The position numbers and the translations under genes were made by a program. Shown in pieces: positions 13,201 to 24,594 of a stretch of 64,000 nucleotides of DNA; position 1 is the first letter of the stretch, and the number at the start of each line of letters is the position of its first letter. The stretch covers positions 644,222-708,221 of the forward strand of contig QEYB01001019.1 in the NCBI GenBank assembly GCA_017562135.1, read 5' to 3'. Source of the DNA: Dipylidium caninum. Its lineage: Eukaryota; Platyhelminthes; Cestoda; Cyclophyllidea; Dipylidiidae. Below the pieces are notes generated by a model. The model saw nothing but the letters and a program-made list of their open reading frames with translations, did not search any database and had not been told where the DNA came from.

Positions 13201-16200
13201 AGAAGTAAATACAGAGGAGTCAGCTTCCTCTGACGCAGTCCAACATCTGCCACAATTTTGAATAGAAAGCCTTAAGTGAATAAAGAAATAAACATTCCGT
13301 CCCAGAACCAAGGTATGTTCCACAGAGTTGTGTGAAGATTATAAACGGTTCTTTTCGTGAAAATCAAACAACAGTGGCATAGTAAGTTTAATAGAAATTT
13401 GAACATACGTGTGCCTCCAAACTAATATCATTTAACGAAACAAACTACTTTAAAGGTTACAATAGGAAGTTTTCAACTAAAAAACCAAATCACCACTAAC
13501 TAACAAGACTACGGTCGTAAAACAAATAGAATCAAGGAAAAGTTGAGCATGGGATTCAACTCGTACTTCCACCATCTTCGACATAGCGTCGACGATAAAC
13601 ATCAGATGTGGGTGAGTGGAGACACGCTGGTCGCCCGTTTTCTCATGGTTGGCAGTGTTAGAAGTGTTCTCTGAAGGCTCGCCGGTACAAAAACAAGCAA
13701 GGGTGCGGAGAGTGGCAAACCAAACGCGCTGATGACCCGCCATCACTGATATGGGCTCCTCGTTCGCTGCGCCTGCGGTGTTACTGGGGCCGACTATGGG
13801 AGAAGGTGGGAGGGTGAGGTAAAGCGCAGCGCGTGCGACCAAATTGGCCTTGCTCTCTACACAGGATGGGAGAGCGCCGGAAGACTCAATAGTTGGGACG
13901 GTGGAACCTGCCGGCAGATGGGTAAGACAACCGGCCTGGGCAAGAACGGCCACGGCTTCAAGTAAAGTGGTTACAGTTGCCTGCGCGACGGTTGGACTAA
14001 TGTAACGAACTCCACTACCAACAGCATTCTTCCCTTCTTTCTCTTGGTGATGACCAGACTTCTCCTTACCCGCTCCAAACGGCTTATCAACGAGGAAAGT
14101 GGGTCGAATGAGAAAGGCGTCTAAAAAAAGGGTGAATTGGGCCAACTCAGGGACTTGTTCGCTACGGTTAAATTCACCTTATTAGTAAAAAGAGCATTTA
14201 ATTCTACCATTGTATTTCATACGATAAGGAAATAGAACTGTTTCATCATTCAAGGCAACGTCAAAAAAATTCACTTCACGAAGTGGGTTAAGTGGTGAGA
14301 ATACTTATATAACAACTAGAATAAAACAAGTTCTTAGCGAAAAAAAAGTAATGTTGAAATTTTTGGCAAATGGAAATGTGATTTGACCTTCTAAAAAGAT
14401 ACAGTAACTTGAAACATTCCTGTTGTTTTTGTTCCCCAGGAAAATGTTCAAGTTCTGAAGATACTGAAAATGCGAAAGCTAACGAGAACAATACACTAGT
14501 CCTTATGGACAAATGCTTTAAGGCGGCCTGTAGGAGACTGTGCTTTACACCAAATTACAGCCGTTTAAATATATTTTTTACGAAATTGAAAGCTGTAATT
14601 TTGGTAAGTAAGTAAGTAAGTAAGCATAATTTCGCGCACGACCTAACTTAAATGGTAAAGCCACAGATGACATTAGGCTCACTTGACGACACATTTAGAC
14701 TTTAAATTCTGACTTTAAAACATTACTTAAGAGGGAACTCCCGTATGTCCTATAAGAAGTTCTTTTAAATAAAGTCGGTTGTGCGAACTACGAAAAGACT
14801 GGCTTACCAATAACCTTTAAGAACTTCTCAATGGCTTCTGTAATGCCACTTTGCAAATGTTGTTTATTCTTCGATTCCTGTTTTTTGGGCTTTTAGACTT
14901 TCCGCCACTGCCAGTACTATTGGCTACTGTCCCGGAATTACTCACGACGGCGCCAGAACCATTGCTTGAGAGGGGAGAGAGGTGCTTGTCATGTAAGTGT
15001 TTCAGGAGGTAGGCCACTCCTATCATCACGCCTTGTATATGGTGCGAGGTTTCGGCATCCACCATCACCGTTCCCTTAGGAACCTTTTCGAGCATCCCAA
15101 CGGCGATCTGCAGTGCCTCACTTGGTGGCTCCGTGGCCATCGTGACAGAAGAAAAGATTGAGGCACAAGTGGCGCGGCAGTTTGCGCCACGTGAAGTACA
15201 GAGCAGGGAGATTCTATAATAAGCAAGCAAAGTGAGGTGCGTAGGATAAAATCATCCTATTTATTTCTCACTCAGACCTACATTTATCTGATCCAATACG
15301 TTCTTGATTTCGACGGCTAACTCCCGTGCGTTGTTTATTAAAACCTCTTCCATGAAGCTGGGAAATTCTGGAGCTACAATAAACAATGATATAATAAAGG
15401 TTGGGAAAGCACACAGATACGGGGGTTACGCGAATGGATATCCAGTAAAACCGCCGTAGAAGCTATTCGGTAAAGTATTCATACAAGCAATGCCGATGTC
15501 GTCAGTCTTAAGAACATTCATAAATGTAAAAAAGAGAATAATGACTTAAGATATTTACAAAATCAAGATTAATTTGGTAGAGAATTGTGATGAAAAGAGG
15601 TTATTATAATAGTTAAATCTTTCTCGGCACATAGAGACTGTCAAAACATTAACTACAAAATCACCGAAGGATTCTAAGAAAATTGAGAATAAAAAGACGG
15701 GTTCAAATTGCGGTCTGAATGCTTTGGATTGAGTAATAGCAATGGTTAACACATGAAAACGGTAATAAATGGCGCCAAGATATGAAGATAAAGAGATGGA
15801 ATTGCACCAGAAAATTTGCAAACGAAACTGGCCCCAAACCGATATGTACAAAATATGCGACCATTTATAAGGACCAAAAACAACGAATTATAAAATAGTG
15901 AAAATTTACGGAAAATGACTCTCAGATCATCTAGACAAATTTAATCTTAAATAATAGAATATTTAACGCGCGGCATAAGTCCTAGCAGAAATTACATTTG
16001 GAGACAGTTTAGCGTTTATTTATAGGGAAATCACGTGTAGGAAAATAGCAAAGATAGACTCACAATCCCAAGGGGATTGGCAACGCGCGAAAATGACCAC
16101 ATTAATAAGACGGAAATATGTAGCGATGCTGCGACGCGCTTGCTCCGGATTAGGGTGAAGAAGTCCGCTGTGGGGGGCAGCGGTAGCAGCATCATTACCA

Positions 16201-19200
16201 ACACAGCTTTCTGCCTTAGTGGACGACCCTCCAGAGGTGGACGAAGAGGCAGCTAAAGAGAGGAGATAGCGCACGTTCTGGTTTATGCGGTAACGGATTT
16301 CGTCGTCGGTTTCATAAATCATCTCCTTCTCCTGTACAAGGGTCAAACCACCCTTAACGGCCAAAAGACAGAGGCGAATGAATTGCACAACCTACAAAGG
16401 CGGTAGAATTAATTAACTGCCGAACATGATTGGCTGCTTAAATCGATACATTTAACAAAAAATGATGGCATATGAAGAAGATTTAAGTTATCTTTAAATA
16501 ATGTAATGAGAACTTACAGGAATTAGGCGTTCGACATCAATAAACGGATTATTTCGAGTATGCTGAGTATCCTGCACAATAGAAAGAAACTATTCAGGAA
16601 ATGCACAATAGATCTTTTCACAAACGTTTAGATCTTACATGGTTGACGAATTCAACGAAAGAAGGCAATTTAACACGTCCATACACAATATCATTGGCAA
16701 TGTTAGGATCGAGAAAAATGGAAAAAACCATCCGAGCTTCATTCCGCACTCTTTGGTCTCTAAAGATGCAATCAACCAGCGAATTAGGCAAAATTTCCGC
16801 AGTGAGATATTATAACCTACCGCACAAATGTTTGGTTCATGATTGGTGGACAAAAAAGGTGAATAGCTAGACAGTGAATAGGCAATTAATATAATGGAAG
16901 GGGAAACTATTAGATACAAATATGCGTTATTGCTCCAAAGATCATCTTGTGCACCAGCAATTAAAATTCACAAAACAACCGATTCCCCCCAAACACCATT
17001 TTTATAAATTTAAAACATCTCGCTCGATACCAAACCTCTTATTCATGGTAAAGATCGGGCTGTCACACGATAGGAGCAAAATGTAAAACGAAGCCGGGCC
17101 AGGTTCAGGATAAGAACTACCTGTCAAGACAATTTACCAAAACCAATAGTAGGTAATAATTGATTTATTTGAAAGACGATTAAGGACAGGAATAGATTTT
17201 TTCCCGAAAAGATAAGCACTTCTACAATCAACTCAGATTCCTATCCAGATAAACTTAGAAAATCATTTAGGTCTGTTATTTAATACTTTAAATAATTTCT
17301 CATACGTAATCCGAATTTAAAGGAGGCAGAAGAATGTTTGGGAAACATTTGTGTAGTAATATGGACGTATCGAGTAGCTGAAGTGCATTAAGTAAAATTT
17401 ACAGAAAACAATTTGATTTACTTATCCCCGAGAGCCTGTAGTATGAGATAGCGAGTCGGAATGTGATCGGGAGGATATATAATGCCCGCAAAGTGAACAG
17501 CAACCAGACGGCTAATAGGATCAGGCTAAAAAAGATATGAACTTGTAGGCATCTTTTAAATATCCAAAAATTTGTTCATATCACTATTAAACAATTACTC
17601 GTTCCATATTCTCGAAAAGAAGTCGTTCAAGCTTGGCCAACTGGTTTCTCAGAGCCGGATAATTTTGCCGCTGTGCTTCTTGGAAAGTAAAGGCAAGCCG
17701 ACGGAGGCAGTGCGCAGCAGCAGTCTTGAGATCCGGGGCAATATCCTGACGAAAACAATAAAGAATAATATTTCTACGACACAGTTTTCAGAAATACATA
17801 TAATTGCCGGTAGTATTAAAACAAGGGTTGAGTGAAATTTAACTGAAGAAAAAGTTAGCCCGTAGGGGCTTCCTGTGGCTGATCTATGAAGGCACGTAAC
17901 AATAAAAACTATCAGGTTTTCCTAATTTCGTACTATTTGTCCTACTATTATCTGCTAATCAATGTGAGAACATGCAATACCCAATGCAGAACCGAGGGAA
18001 TTGAAAACGCAAAATAAAATTGAACAAAAAACTTGCCTCTGAAAGAACATCGAAAAGACGAGGCAACTGTGAGGGATCCTTAAGGAGATAGTTGGGCTCA
18101 CGAGACAAAAAACGAGATAACAATTCGAAACCCCGCGCTCGTGCAGGGACAAGCTAAAATACAACTCCATTTTATTCAAATGCAAGTCCGGATAAGTTAG
18201 CTAAGGTCAATTGGTGGAAGGTACGAAAAAATGCCACAAACCAAACACAACTGACCTCATCCGAAGTACTCTCGTAAACAAATTCGATAAGACTCCCTAG
18301 AGCACGAATTGACGCATCAGGGGGAATAGAGGTTGCGCTAAAAAGAAACCAACCTCCTTTAACTAATTACTACTTATAGTATAAAAAACAGCGAAGTGGA
18401 CGTTAAGCAAAATACTTTTTGAAGAAAGATCCACATAACTAACTTATCGAGTAAATGGGCCAGAAGGTCAAGACCGTGATTGGCGAGACGGCGATGAACA
18501 CTCTGCCCGGGGTGGTGGGCACAGTGAGATGTAGAAACGGAAGCCGCTACTGAACCAGATACAGACTGTTGTTGAGACTGTTCCGCCTTTACCGCTCCAT
18601 GTGTTGGACAGAGGTGCGACTGCTGTTGCTGTTGTGACGAGGCTGTTGTTAGAGGCTTTGCAACCTCTTTATAACTTGTCACACCTTTCAAACTAAGCAT
18701 TGCAGCCTCTATTAAGTCCGACGCGAGAGGCCCGGTCAGTGTCATTCGGGAACGGAGCAAAAAGTGTCCCAGCTTTATTCGAACACCAGCACTCAGGGGC
18801 TGACGGAGATCAGAAAGACCCTAAATATGGAAAATAAACGATAAATATCAGGTATGTGGTCAGTTAAAACCAAAAGTCAAGGAAATGTTCGGCTACGTGC
18901 TTTCAGACCTACCTTCGGGTCAAATTCTCGACGCCTCCCTAGGTACCAGTCAAAAATTCGACAAAGTAGAGCTTCATTTTCCCAATCCACAAGGCTGAAA
19001 TTTCGCGAGTAAATTAGACTTAGGACTCATTTGTTTATTTCTTGTCCTTAATACGCTAATATTTGAAACTTACACACTTAGCATCCTAACTTCTTTATTG
19101 GCGGCAGAGACAACGGAATGCCGAGAGTCGGCATCGGCAAAAAGAAGGGGAACAATACTTTCATCAGTTGGGAAGAACCCACGGCTATAAAATTGTACGA

Positions 19201-20152
19201 TGGCGACTTTGTACTACAAATATTTAAAAAATGTGTAAGATGTGATATAACGAAAGCTTTCGAGTAAATCATCTTACTTTTTCTAAATCTGAGGGCGAAC
19301 GAATAGCAGAGAATCGTTCATGGGCAACACGACTGTAGTCATAGGCATTAAAACCTTCCGGAATGGCTATTGCAGGAGAGTCAAAACGTATGTGACGCTC
19401 GAAACTAAAAGAGATGAATATTTTCAGAAAACTAGGACGGGTCAACCTATGTTAAAAAGCTGATAACTTACGTATAAGGCAGCAATAACACCAATGAATA
19501 AAACTCGTTGATGAATCGTCTTTGTACGGGTAGCTCGTTTAGCTCTAATTCTAGCCTATTGCGTGCGTCGGCAGGAACACCACCGATAATGGGAAGCGTC
19601 AAATGCAGAAGGCTAGTGTACGTGAAGTAACAATTAAAAACATACACATCACGTTGCACTATAGGTTTATTATCCGTTAACGAGGCGTATAAAACTGGGA
19701 GAAGGCAAATCTGTTCGGTCACCGGCAGACGAGGATAACCCAGACGGATATACATATGTGAGAAGTTAGTAAGGTAAGTTGAGTTTTCTGGATCGTTATA
19801 AGCGACGAATAACTCGTGTACAGGAAGTTGTATCCGGGGTCGCCGTTTCAGACGACGAGTTACATCGCCCAAAAGTTCCAAGAGCTATAAGTTAAACCGA
19901 TTGGAAAGACTAATACCTTCTTGCGATGATCCACGTACTTAGCTAGATACCTCAATATAAATACCAACGACTTCTGAATCACTTTTTCGAATTGCTCATC
20001 AATGTCGGCAAGATTAATTCGCAGGGCAAGGCGTTCAATGTCGGTGCCTGCTAAAGATTAAACTAAGCTCCATGCTTACCAACGCGTGAGCATTCAACGT
20101 TGCCAATGTAGCTGTTTGATTGCAACGCATATGCTTCATCGATGGAACCCAT
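4244..20152 (-). CDS. ECPAS: Proteasome adapter and scaffold protein ECM29 (ECPAS), about 30 exons
   Basis: HEAT-repeat protein that binds the 26S proteasome, tethering its core and regulatory particles and linking it to motors and membranes. The N-terminal hallmark RRPRIQLPV followed by MGYPRLPV-like MYIRLGYPRLPV is at 19884-19472. Further family matches run in order: SLVDWENEALL (about 18990), IYPPDHIPTRYL (about 17460), VFRELCSLAHQIG (about 12460), LPRLVPRVFIRRYD (about 12200), LWKETWREILP (about 6980). Phase-checked exons: 20152-20080, 20050-19917, 19884-19472, 19404-19278, 19213-19074, 18994-18913, 18820-18444, 18337-18256, 18153-18037, 17745-17599, 17525-17422, 16759-16639, 16571-16518, 16391-16064, 15373-15282, 13062-12729, 12659-12545, 12473-11930, 4353-4244. 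Approximate exons: 15213-14808, 14138-13567, 11130-10690, 9980-9540, 8410-8240, 8128-7920, 7855-7650, 7110-6245, 6180-6090, 5530-5200, 4912-4796, 4590-4435. The last exon ends in a Leu-stop after DWASALMKSL. Low-complexity insertions (Gln-rich, Gly/Ser-rich, Asp/Glu-rich) are lineage additions. The 15282/15213 join is one base out of phase. An intron of about 50 nt inside 15213-14808 restores the frame there. Confidence 0.93.
6335..6500 (-). repeat. Trinucleotide-rich tract coding a Glu/Asp run in ECPAS
   Basis: The plus strand is a nearly pure run of TCC, TCT and TCA triplets. Read on the minus strand in the ECPAS frame it gives more than 45 almost uninterrupted Glu and Asp residues just before a conserved HEAT segment (WCELARVLTAALKETG). 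Human ECM29 as I remember it has no such run here. The plus-strand poly-Ser reading frame over it is a shadow. Confidence 0.85.
14600..14626. repeat. (GTAA)n microsatellite in an ECPAS intron
   Basis: Four to five tandem copies of the tetramer GTAA/AAGT, in the intron between exons near 14808 and 14138. Confidence 0.8.
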
Positions 20153-20531
20153 TCCTAAAATAAGAGCTTATTACACTGGCAGCAAATCTGCTTCGATTCG
20201 AAGGAGCATGCAAGCCGCGACTATACTGCACTAAAAACACCTTTAAGCATTCCAATTGGTCAGCTATCGGCTTTTTTAGACATCCACTATATTTGCAAAC
20301 TTAAGATTTACAATAACTGCATACCACTTTTTAAATTTTCCGGCAAAAATAAATTTAATGTGAGTTAATTTTTTTTTAAACATATAGTGTGTTTTAATTA
20401 ACTAAGATATTGTAATTGGGACCTTCCCGCGAACCAACCGAGAGTGGGTACGTCCTGTCAGCTAGCTATTTCCCGGTGGGTGAGGCCTCTCACACATTGT
20501 AAATATTCCTTTATCGATCATGTTTTAGAAC
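20153..20531. promoter_or_regulatory. Shared head-to-head intergenic region of ECPAS (minus) and EMC4 (plus)
   Basis: Only 379 bp separate the two divergent start codons, so this stretch very likely holds both promoters (inference). It has AT-rich patches near 20330-20400 and a GC-richer centre. Both ends carry a pyrimidine-rich stretch ending in TTTTAG: 2 nt before the ECPAS ATG (minus strand, 20160-20155) and 3 nt before the EMC4 ATG (20523-20528). These look like 3' splice acceptors, either for spliced-leader trans-splicing or for 5' UTR introns. Confidence 0.6.
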
Positions 20532-21361
20532 ATGAATAATCTCAGAGCTTCGAATAGGGGTTCAGTTGAAATAACAAAAGTCATTTCAAAACGTTGGAAC
20601 GTTGATTTCAATTCCCGAAATCGTGTTGGGTTGACCTCCAACGGACAATGTGATCAATCGTTGCAACCGATCGGTTTCTCTGATCGTACATTTCCTCAAT
20701 CTGAGGCCCGCGAGCAGGACCCACAATTGAAGGTTAAAAGAAGTTGGGACGTCGCTTTAGGCCCTCTTCGTCAAGTACCAATGAACCTTTTTATCATGTG
20801 GATGACTGGAAACTCAATATCCATCTTTCCTATCATTATGGTTTACATGATGTTTACGCGGCCACTTCAAGTGCTTTTCTCGATGCAATCAAGTACGTAC
20901 AAGGTTGTCACTTGTTTTACCTCACCGACCGACTTGAAACTTAGAAAATCGATTATTTTTGTAAGGACACCAAGTAGAATACCTCGTGAATAAATTTATG
21001 ATCTATTTGTTTTTTTCCACCATAATGTTGCTTTTGTTAGAGTGCTTGCCCTGCAATATCAAAAGCTTAAGTAGTCAAACTTTTTGCAGCCCTGCAAATG
21101 ATTGAAGGCGATCAAGCACCAATCCAGGTGTTTAGTTTTCGTTTTTGGTAACCTCTTAATGGTTACTATGGCCATATATAAGTGCCATAATATGGGCCTT
21201 CTCCCAACATATGCATCCGATTGGTTGTCATTCATCCAACCGTCTCAAGTAAGTATATTTTGAACTGTTTGTTTCATTTTATTATTTCATACCGAAATGT
21301 AGACTAATTTATCCATTAATTTTAGCGGGCAGAATGGTCGGTGGGAGGTTTTAATCGGTGA
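20532..21361 (+). CDS. EMC4: ER membrane protein complex subunit 4 (EMC4/TMEM85), one apparent frameshift
   Basis: EMC4 is a small two-helix subunit of the EMC, the insertase that places tail-anchored and multipass proteins in the ER membrane. Exon 1 (20532-20892) carries the conserved core [20 protein letters not shown] and the first hydrophobic helix. Exon 2 (21090-21248) carries [13 protein letters not shown], the second helix ([18 protein letters not shown]) and the conserved [15 protein letters not shown]. Exon 3 (21326-21361) ends [13 protein letters not shown], matching the short glycine-bearing human tail. Introns 20893-21089 and 21249-21325 are GT-AG. Between PIQ and LVFVF the frame moves by one base near 21128, where a conserved Gly codon is expected; I see no usable splice pair there. 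With one base removed the CDS is 555 nt, 184 aa, against 183 in human. Identity is secure. The break could be a sequence error or a real lesion. Confidence 0.92.
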
Positions 21362-22812
21362 CTCGGTTTCGCCGTGCTAACCAATCTTTTTTCCCTCTAA
21401 TACATTCTGACATTGTTAGGCGTATTTCCATTTTTTCGAGGTGATATATGCTTTTTTGTCATTGCTTGGGCTTGTCGATATTATTGTAGTTATCGAGGTC
21501 AATTTTCGACCACTGATTTCGTTGCACACTCGATCCTTTTTGGCATGTTTCGTAACATTAGGTCGTTGAAATCTATTTTGAATGTCAAATCCCTCTTGTT
21601 GCTGCGCCTTTTCAACGTATGCAGCAAGTATTTATCTTTTACTGTCTTAAAATTGCTGCAGTCTTCCCAGTGAATTGGTTCAGCCCTCGTTGCGACATTT
21701 ATTTGTTATTAACGAGTGGGTGATGGTAGTCTTAATGTCCACCGTGTGGACATTACCTTCGACGGCCACAGATTTTCATGGAGGTGGGATCATTCCTGTA
21801 CAGGACAAAACAATTTTATCTAATTAGATGTGGCCTTTCTGTTATTTTTCTGTTCGTCTCCTGGCAGGATATGTTAGTGGTTTCAAAATATGAGCTCTAC
21901 TAGGGAATGCGTCACCAAAAGTGTTCTTATTTACGTATACGCGGTTTATGTATCGGGAAATAATTCAGACGATCGAGGGCAAATTTGTTGAATAATGTTA
22001 CATTCAATCGGGACGGTCATACTCTTGAGTATTGTACATATCTTACGTGAATTTTCGCGACTGAAGGCGAGGCAGCAGGTAGTGTGTAATTAACGCGAGG
22101 GGTGGGATGTAGTCCGCGCGTTCCTGTAAGGTAGCCTTGAGTAGCGTGGTTTGTAGCGTTCGGGAGATCACTTTCTTCACAATGAGTTACGAAACTGTGT
22201 GTTGTTTAAGATTACATGGAAGGGAGGCCAGAAGACAAAAACGCCGGGGTCGTGGAATGTCGTCTCGCCAACAAGTAGGGGTTGTGTTATCTATGACAGG
22301 GAGTTGGAGGGTACGAGGCTGCTGACATCCATTTGGTTGATCATCATGTGTAATCAACGGTCACGAAACCGGTTACCGATTTTACTGGACTCAGAAAAAA
22401 TTTCTCAATCGGAATTCATCTTTGGGACTTCCGACAAGTTGCGGAGAATGTGAGGACTTAAAGACCGCTAAGCTCGTTGGTCTGTCTATACGTTCTCATA
22501 TTTTGTTGCAAGTTATTTCAGTCAGCGTCTGTACATGGCTTATGGAACGGAGCATTAATATCATAGTTTTTTAATTCAATTATAACATGGCATATTTAGA
22601 GTTTACAAGCTTCCTAATATCTCTAGTAAATTGATATTAAAACCTAATACATTTGTATCCAGGGAGCCGTAGAGTGTACTCTTAGTCTCTGCAACACTTT
22701 ATTATAACTGATTGTTTTTCGACCCTGACGTGGCAGCCAATTGTCTACCCCGGAACACACTACCTTGGTAGCCTATATTGGAACCCTCGTACAAGCCTGT
22801 GCTTGCACCATA
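21362..22812. other. Intergenic region between EMC4 and the zinc-module gene
   Basis: Holds the EMC4 3' UTR and the upstream region of the next gene. Short open frames (for example 21413-21673) show no family motif. A CAG acceptor-like site near 22738 could begin the 5' leader of the next gene. Nothing else was recognised. Confidence 0.5.
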
Positions 22813-24594
22813 ATGGACTTTAACGAGGAATTTCAGGAATCAGTGGCGAATTTGGCCTTCCCCACTTTTGACCTTCTTGAAGATGCTATTAAGAGGTTTA
22901 CAAAGGTATTGTACTTCATCATTTTTCGTATTAACTAGATTACCGGTAACCAGTTCGCATTGAAGAAGAAAGTGCGTCATAGGACTGGCGCCCCCATGAG
23001 AGACGCCCACAAATTTCGATATGCATTCTTCAAATGCATTTGTTCATTCTCTACTGAATGCGAGGCATTTTTTAACGTTGCATCCAAGGGGCAAACGTTA
23101 CGTGTTACTCAATTCTATATGGTGCATAACCATGCCGTTGTGTACAACCCAGCGTTTAAGCAGCACGGAGTCGATGGTAATGACCACCTAACCTCGAGTT
23201 GGCACTTAGACGATGATGGTTATGACATTAGGTGCGATCTCACTTCCCAGTTTGAGGATTTGTTTCCTGTTAAGTCCTTCAACACGTTTGATGAATTTCT
23301 TGCAAAACTCCATGAGTTCCAAGACGTGAGTGACCTTTACTTTATTGCATGCTGTTATAGTCTACAGGCTGTATATTCGTTAAAAGGAATGCAGATAGGT
23401 ACCCACCAGAAGCTATTGATAAACAACATCTTGTGTACAAAGCTGTCAAAATGGAATGCGTTCATTATGGTCACCGACAGGACTCAAAGAAACAAAGCCA
23501 CACCAATTTGAGGTTAAGGATTGATAACTGTTATATTCTTGTAGGATAAGTTGTAAAATTGGATGCCGCTGTTGTATTCATATATCTACCTATAAAGGTC
23601 GTGTAACGATCGGGAAATACTTCATGAAACACAATCATCCTGTTCCGATAGAAGAAGCTATTCAGTACCCCCAAGCAACACATTTATCTGCTAGCGATGA
23701 TTCCCGTATGCTTACAATGTTCTATTACCCTTGATTCGTAGATTATAACGTGGTCTACGATGTTACCACTCAGTTCGTTGAAATATTTTCCTCTGGCCGG
23801 TTTTCCACTTACCAGGACTTCTTACTGAGGCTTGAGACGTTCCAGCGGGTAATATTTGCCTTATTTTTCTAGATTTACTTATAGGAGACGGGGTGTCTTT
23901 ATAGCAAACGAATGTCCAATATGTGGCCATCTGACGCGAAAGACAAGGAGCATCTCGTTTATAAGTTTGTTATCTTTGATTGTGTCCACTTTGGCTACAC
24001 AAGAGATAATAGTCGACGTCGATCGACCCAAAGAAGAGCCGGATTTTGGTTTGTTTTATCATAATTAAAATAAGTGTTCGTTCTAGCTTTCGTGGCAAAG
24101 TTGGTTGTAAATCAACAATGCGAATTTCCACCATTAAGGGTTATGTGGAAATCGTAACCTATGAAATGCGTCACAACCATCCCGCCTCTCAAGAGGCTTC
24201 TGATGAATACCAGCCACAAACGTGGTTACTCTCTGGCATTAATGTCGGTGATGATGATAAAGCTTTCAAAAGAAGACGACGGTCAAAGAAGCAAGTTATT
24301 GTTGACTCGGCAACACCACGAGATACTGTAGGACAGCAGGAGAACACGGATATAATATCGATTCAACTGGCAAGATTGAGAGAAGTGGCCTTGGCTGCGC
24401 CTCCCGACAAACTGGAAATTTTCTGTAATCAGTTGTTCGAATTTGAGACGCGTTGGCGACACCGGTTAATGGAGGCGTACCCACAAAATCAGTCACGACA
24501 ACCACCGCCCGACCAGCCTGAAGGGCTTCCGGATCCAAATGCCTCACCTCCTATCATTTCTATTAGTTCCAGTATCAAGGTGGAGACATTGTAG
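22813..24594 (+). CDS. Putative DNA-binding protein with three tandem FAR1/FLYWCH-like zinc modules
   Basis: Exons 22813-22905, 22939-23325, 23361-23512, 23545-23705, 23742-23848, 23885-24048 and 24087-24594 join in perfect phase, giving 523 aa. The introns are 33, 35, 32, 36, 36 and 38 nt. A module of about 115 residues occurs three times. Each starts with an F-x-T/S-F/Y-x-x-hydrophobic helix ending FTK, FQD or FQR, is cut there by an intron, and ends in an HNH. Modules 2 and 3 run: TGC, basic Arg/Lys patch, HLVYK, aromatic-x-C-V-H-Y/F-G, then GC and HNHP. This C-C-H-H layout resembles FAR1/FLYWCH (WRKY-GCM1) domains at the N-terminus of MULE transposases and ZSWIM proteins. Module 1 is divergent (FKCIC...C...VHNH). 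The C-terminal 170 residues hold a nuclear-localisation-like FKRRRRSKK, an amphipathic segment (LARLREVALAAPPDKLEIF) and a Pro-rich tail. No DDE catalytic core was seen, so it may be a domesticated transposon-derived factor (inference). The start is the first ATG in frame with module 1. Confidence 0.8.

Noticed and set aside
14870..14930. A missing A in an A6 run of ECPAS as another frameshift
   Set aside because: A phase-0 intron of about 50 nt (minus-strand GTAGCC to ACAG) joins the low-complexity segment to ESKNKQHLQSGITEAIEKF without any base change.
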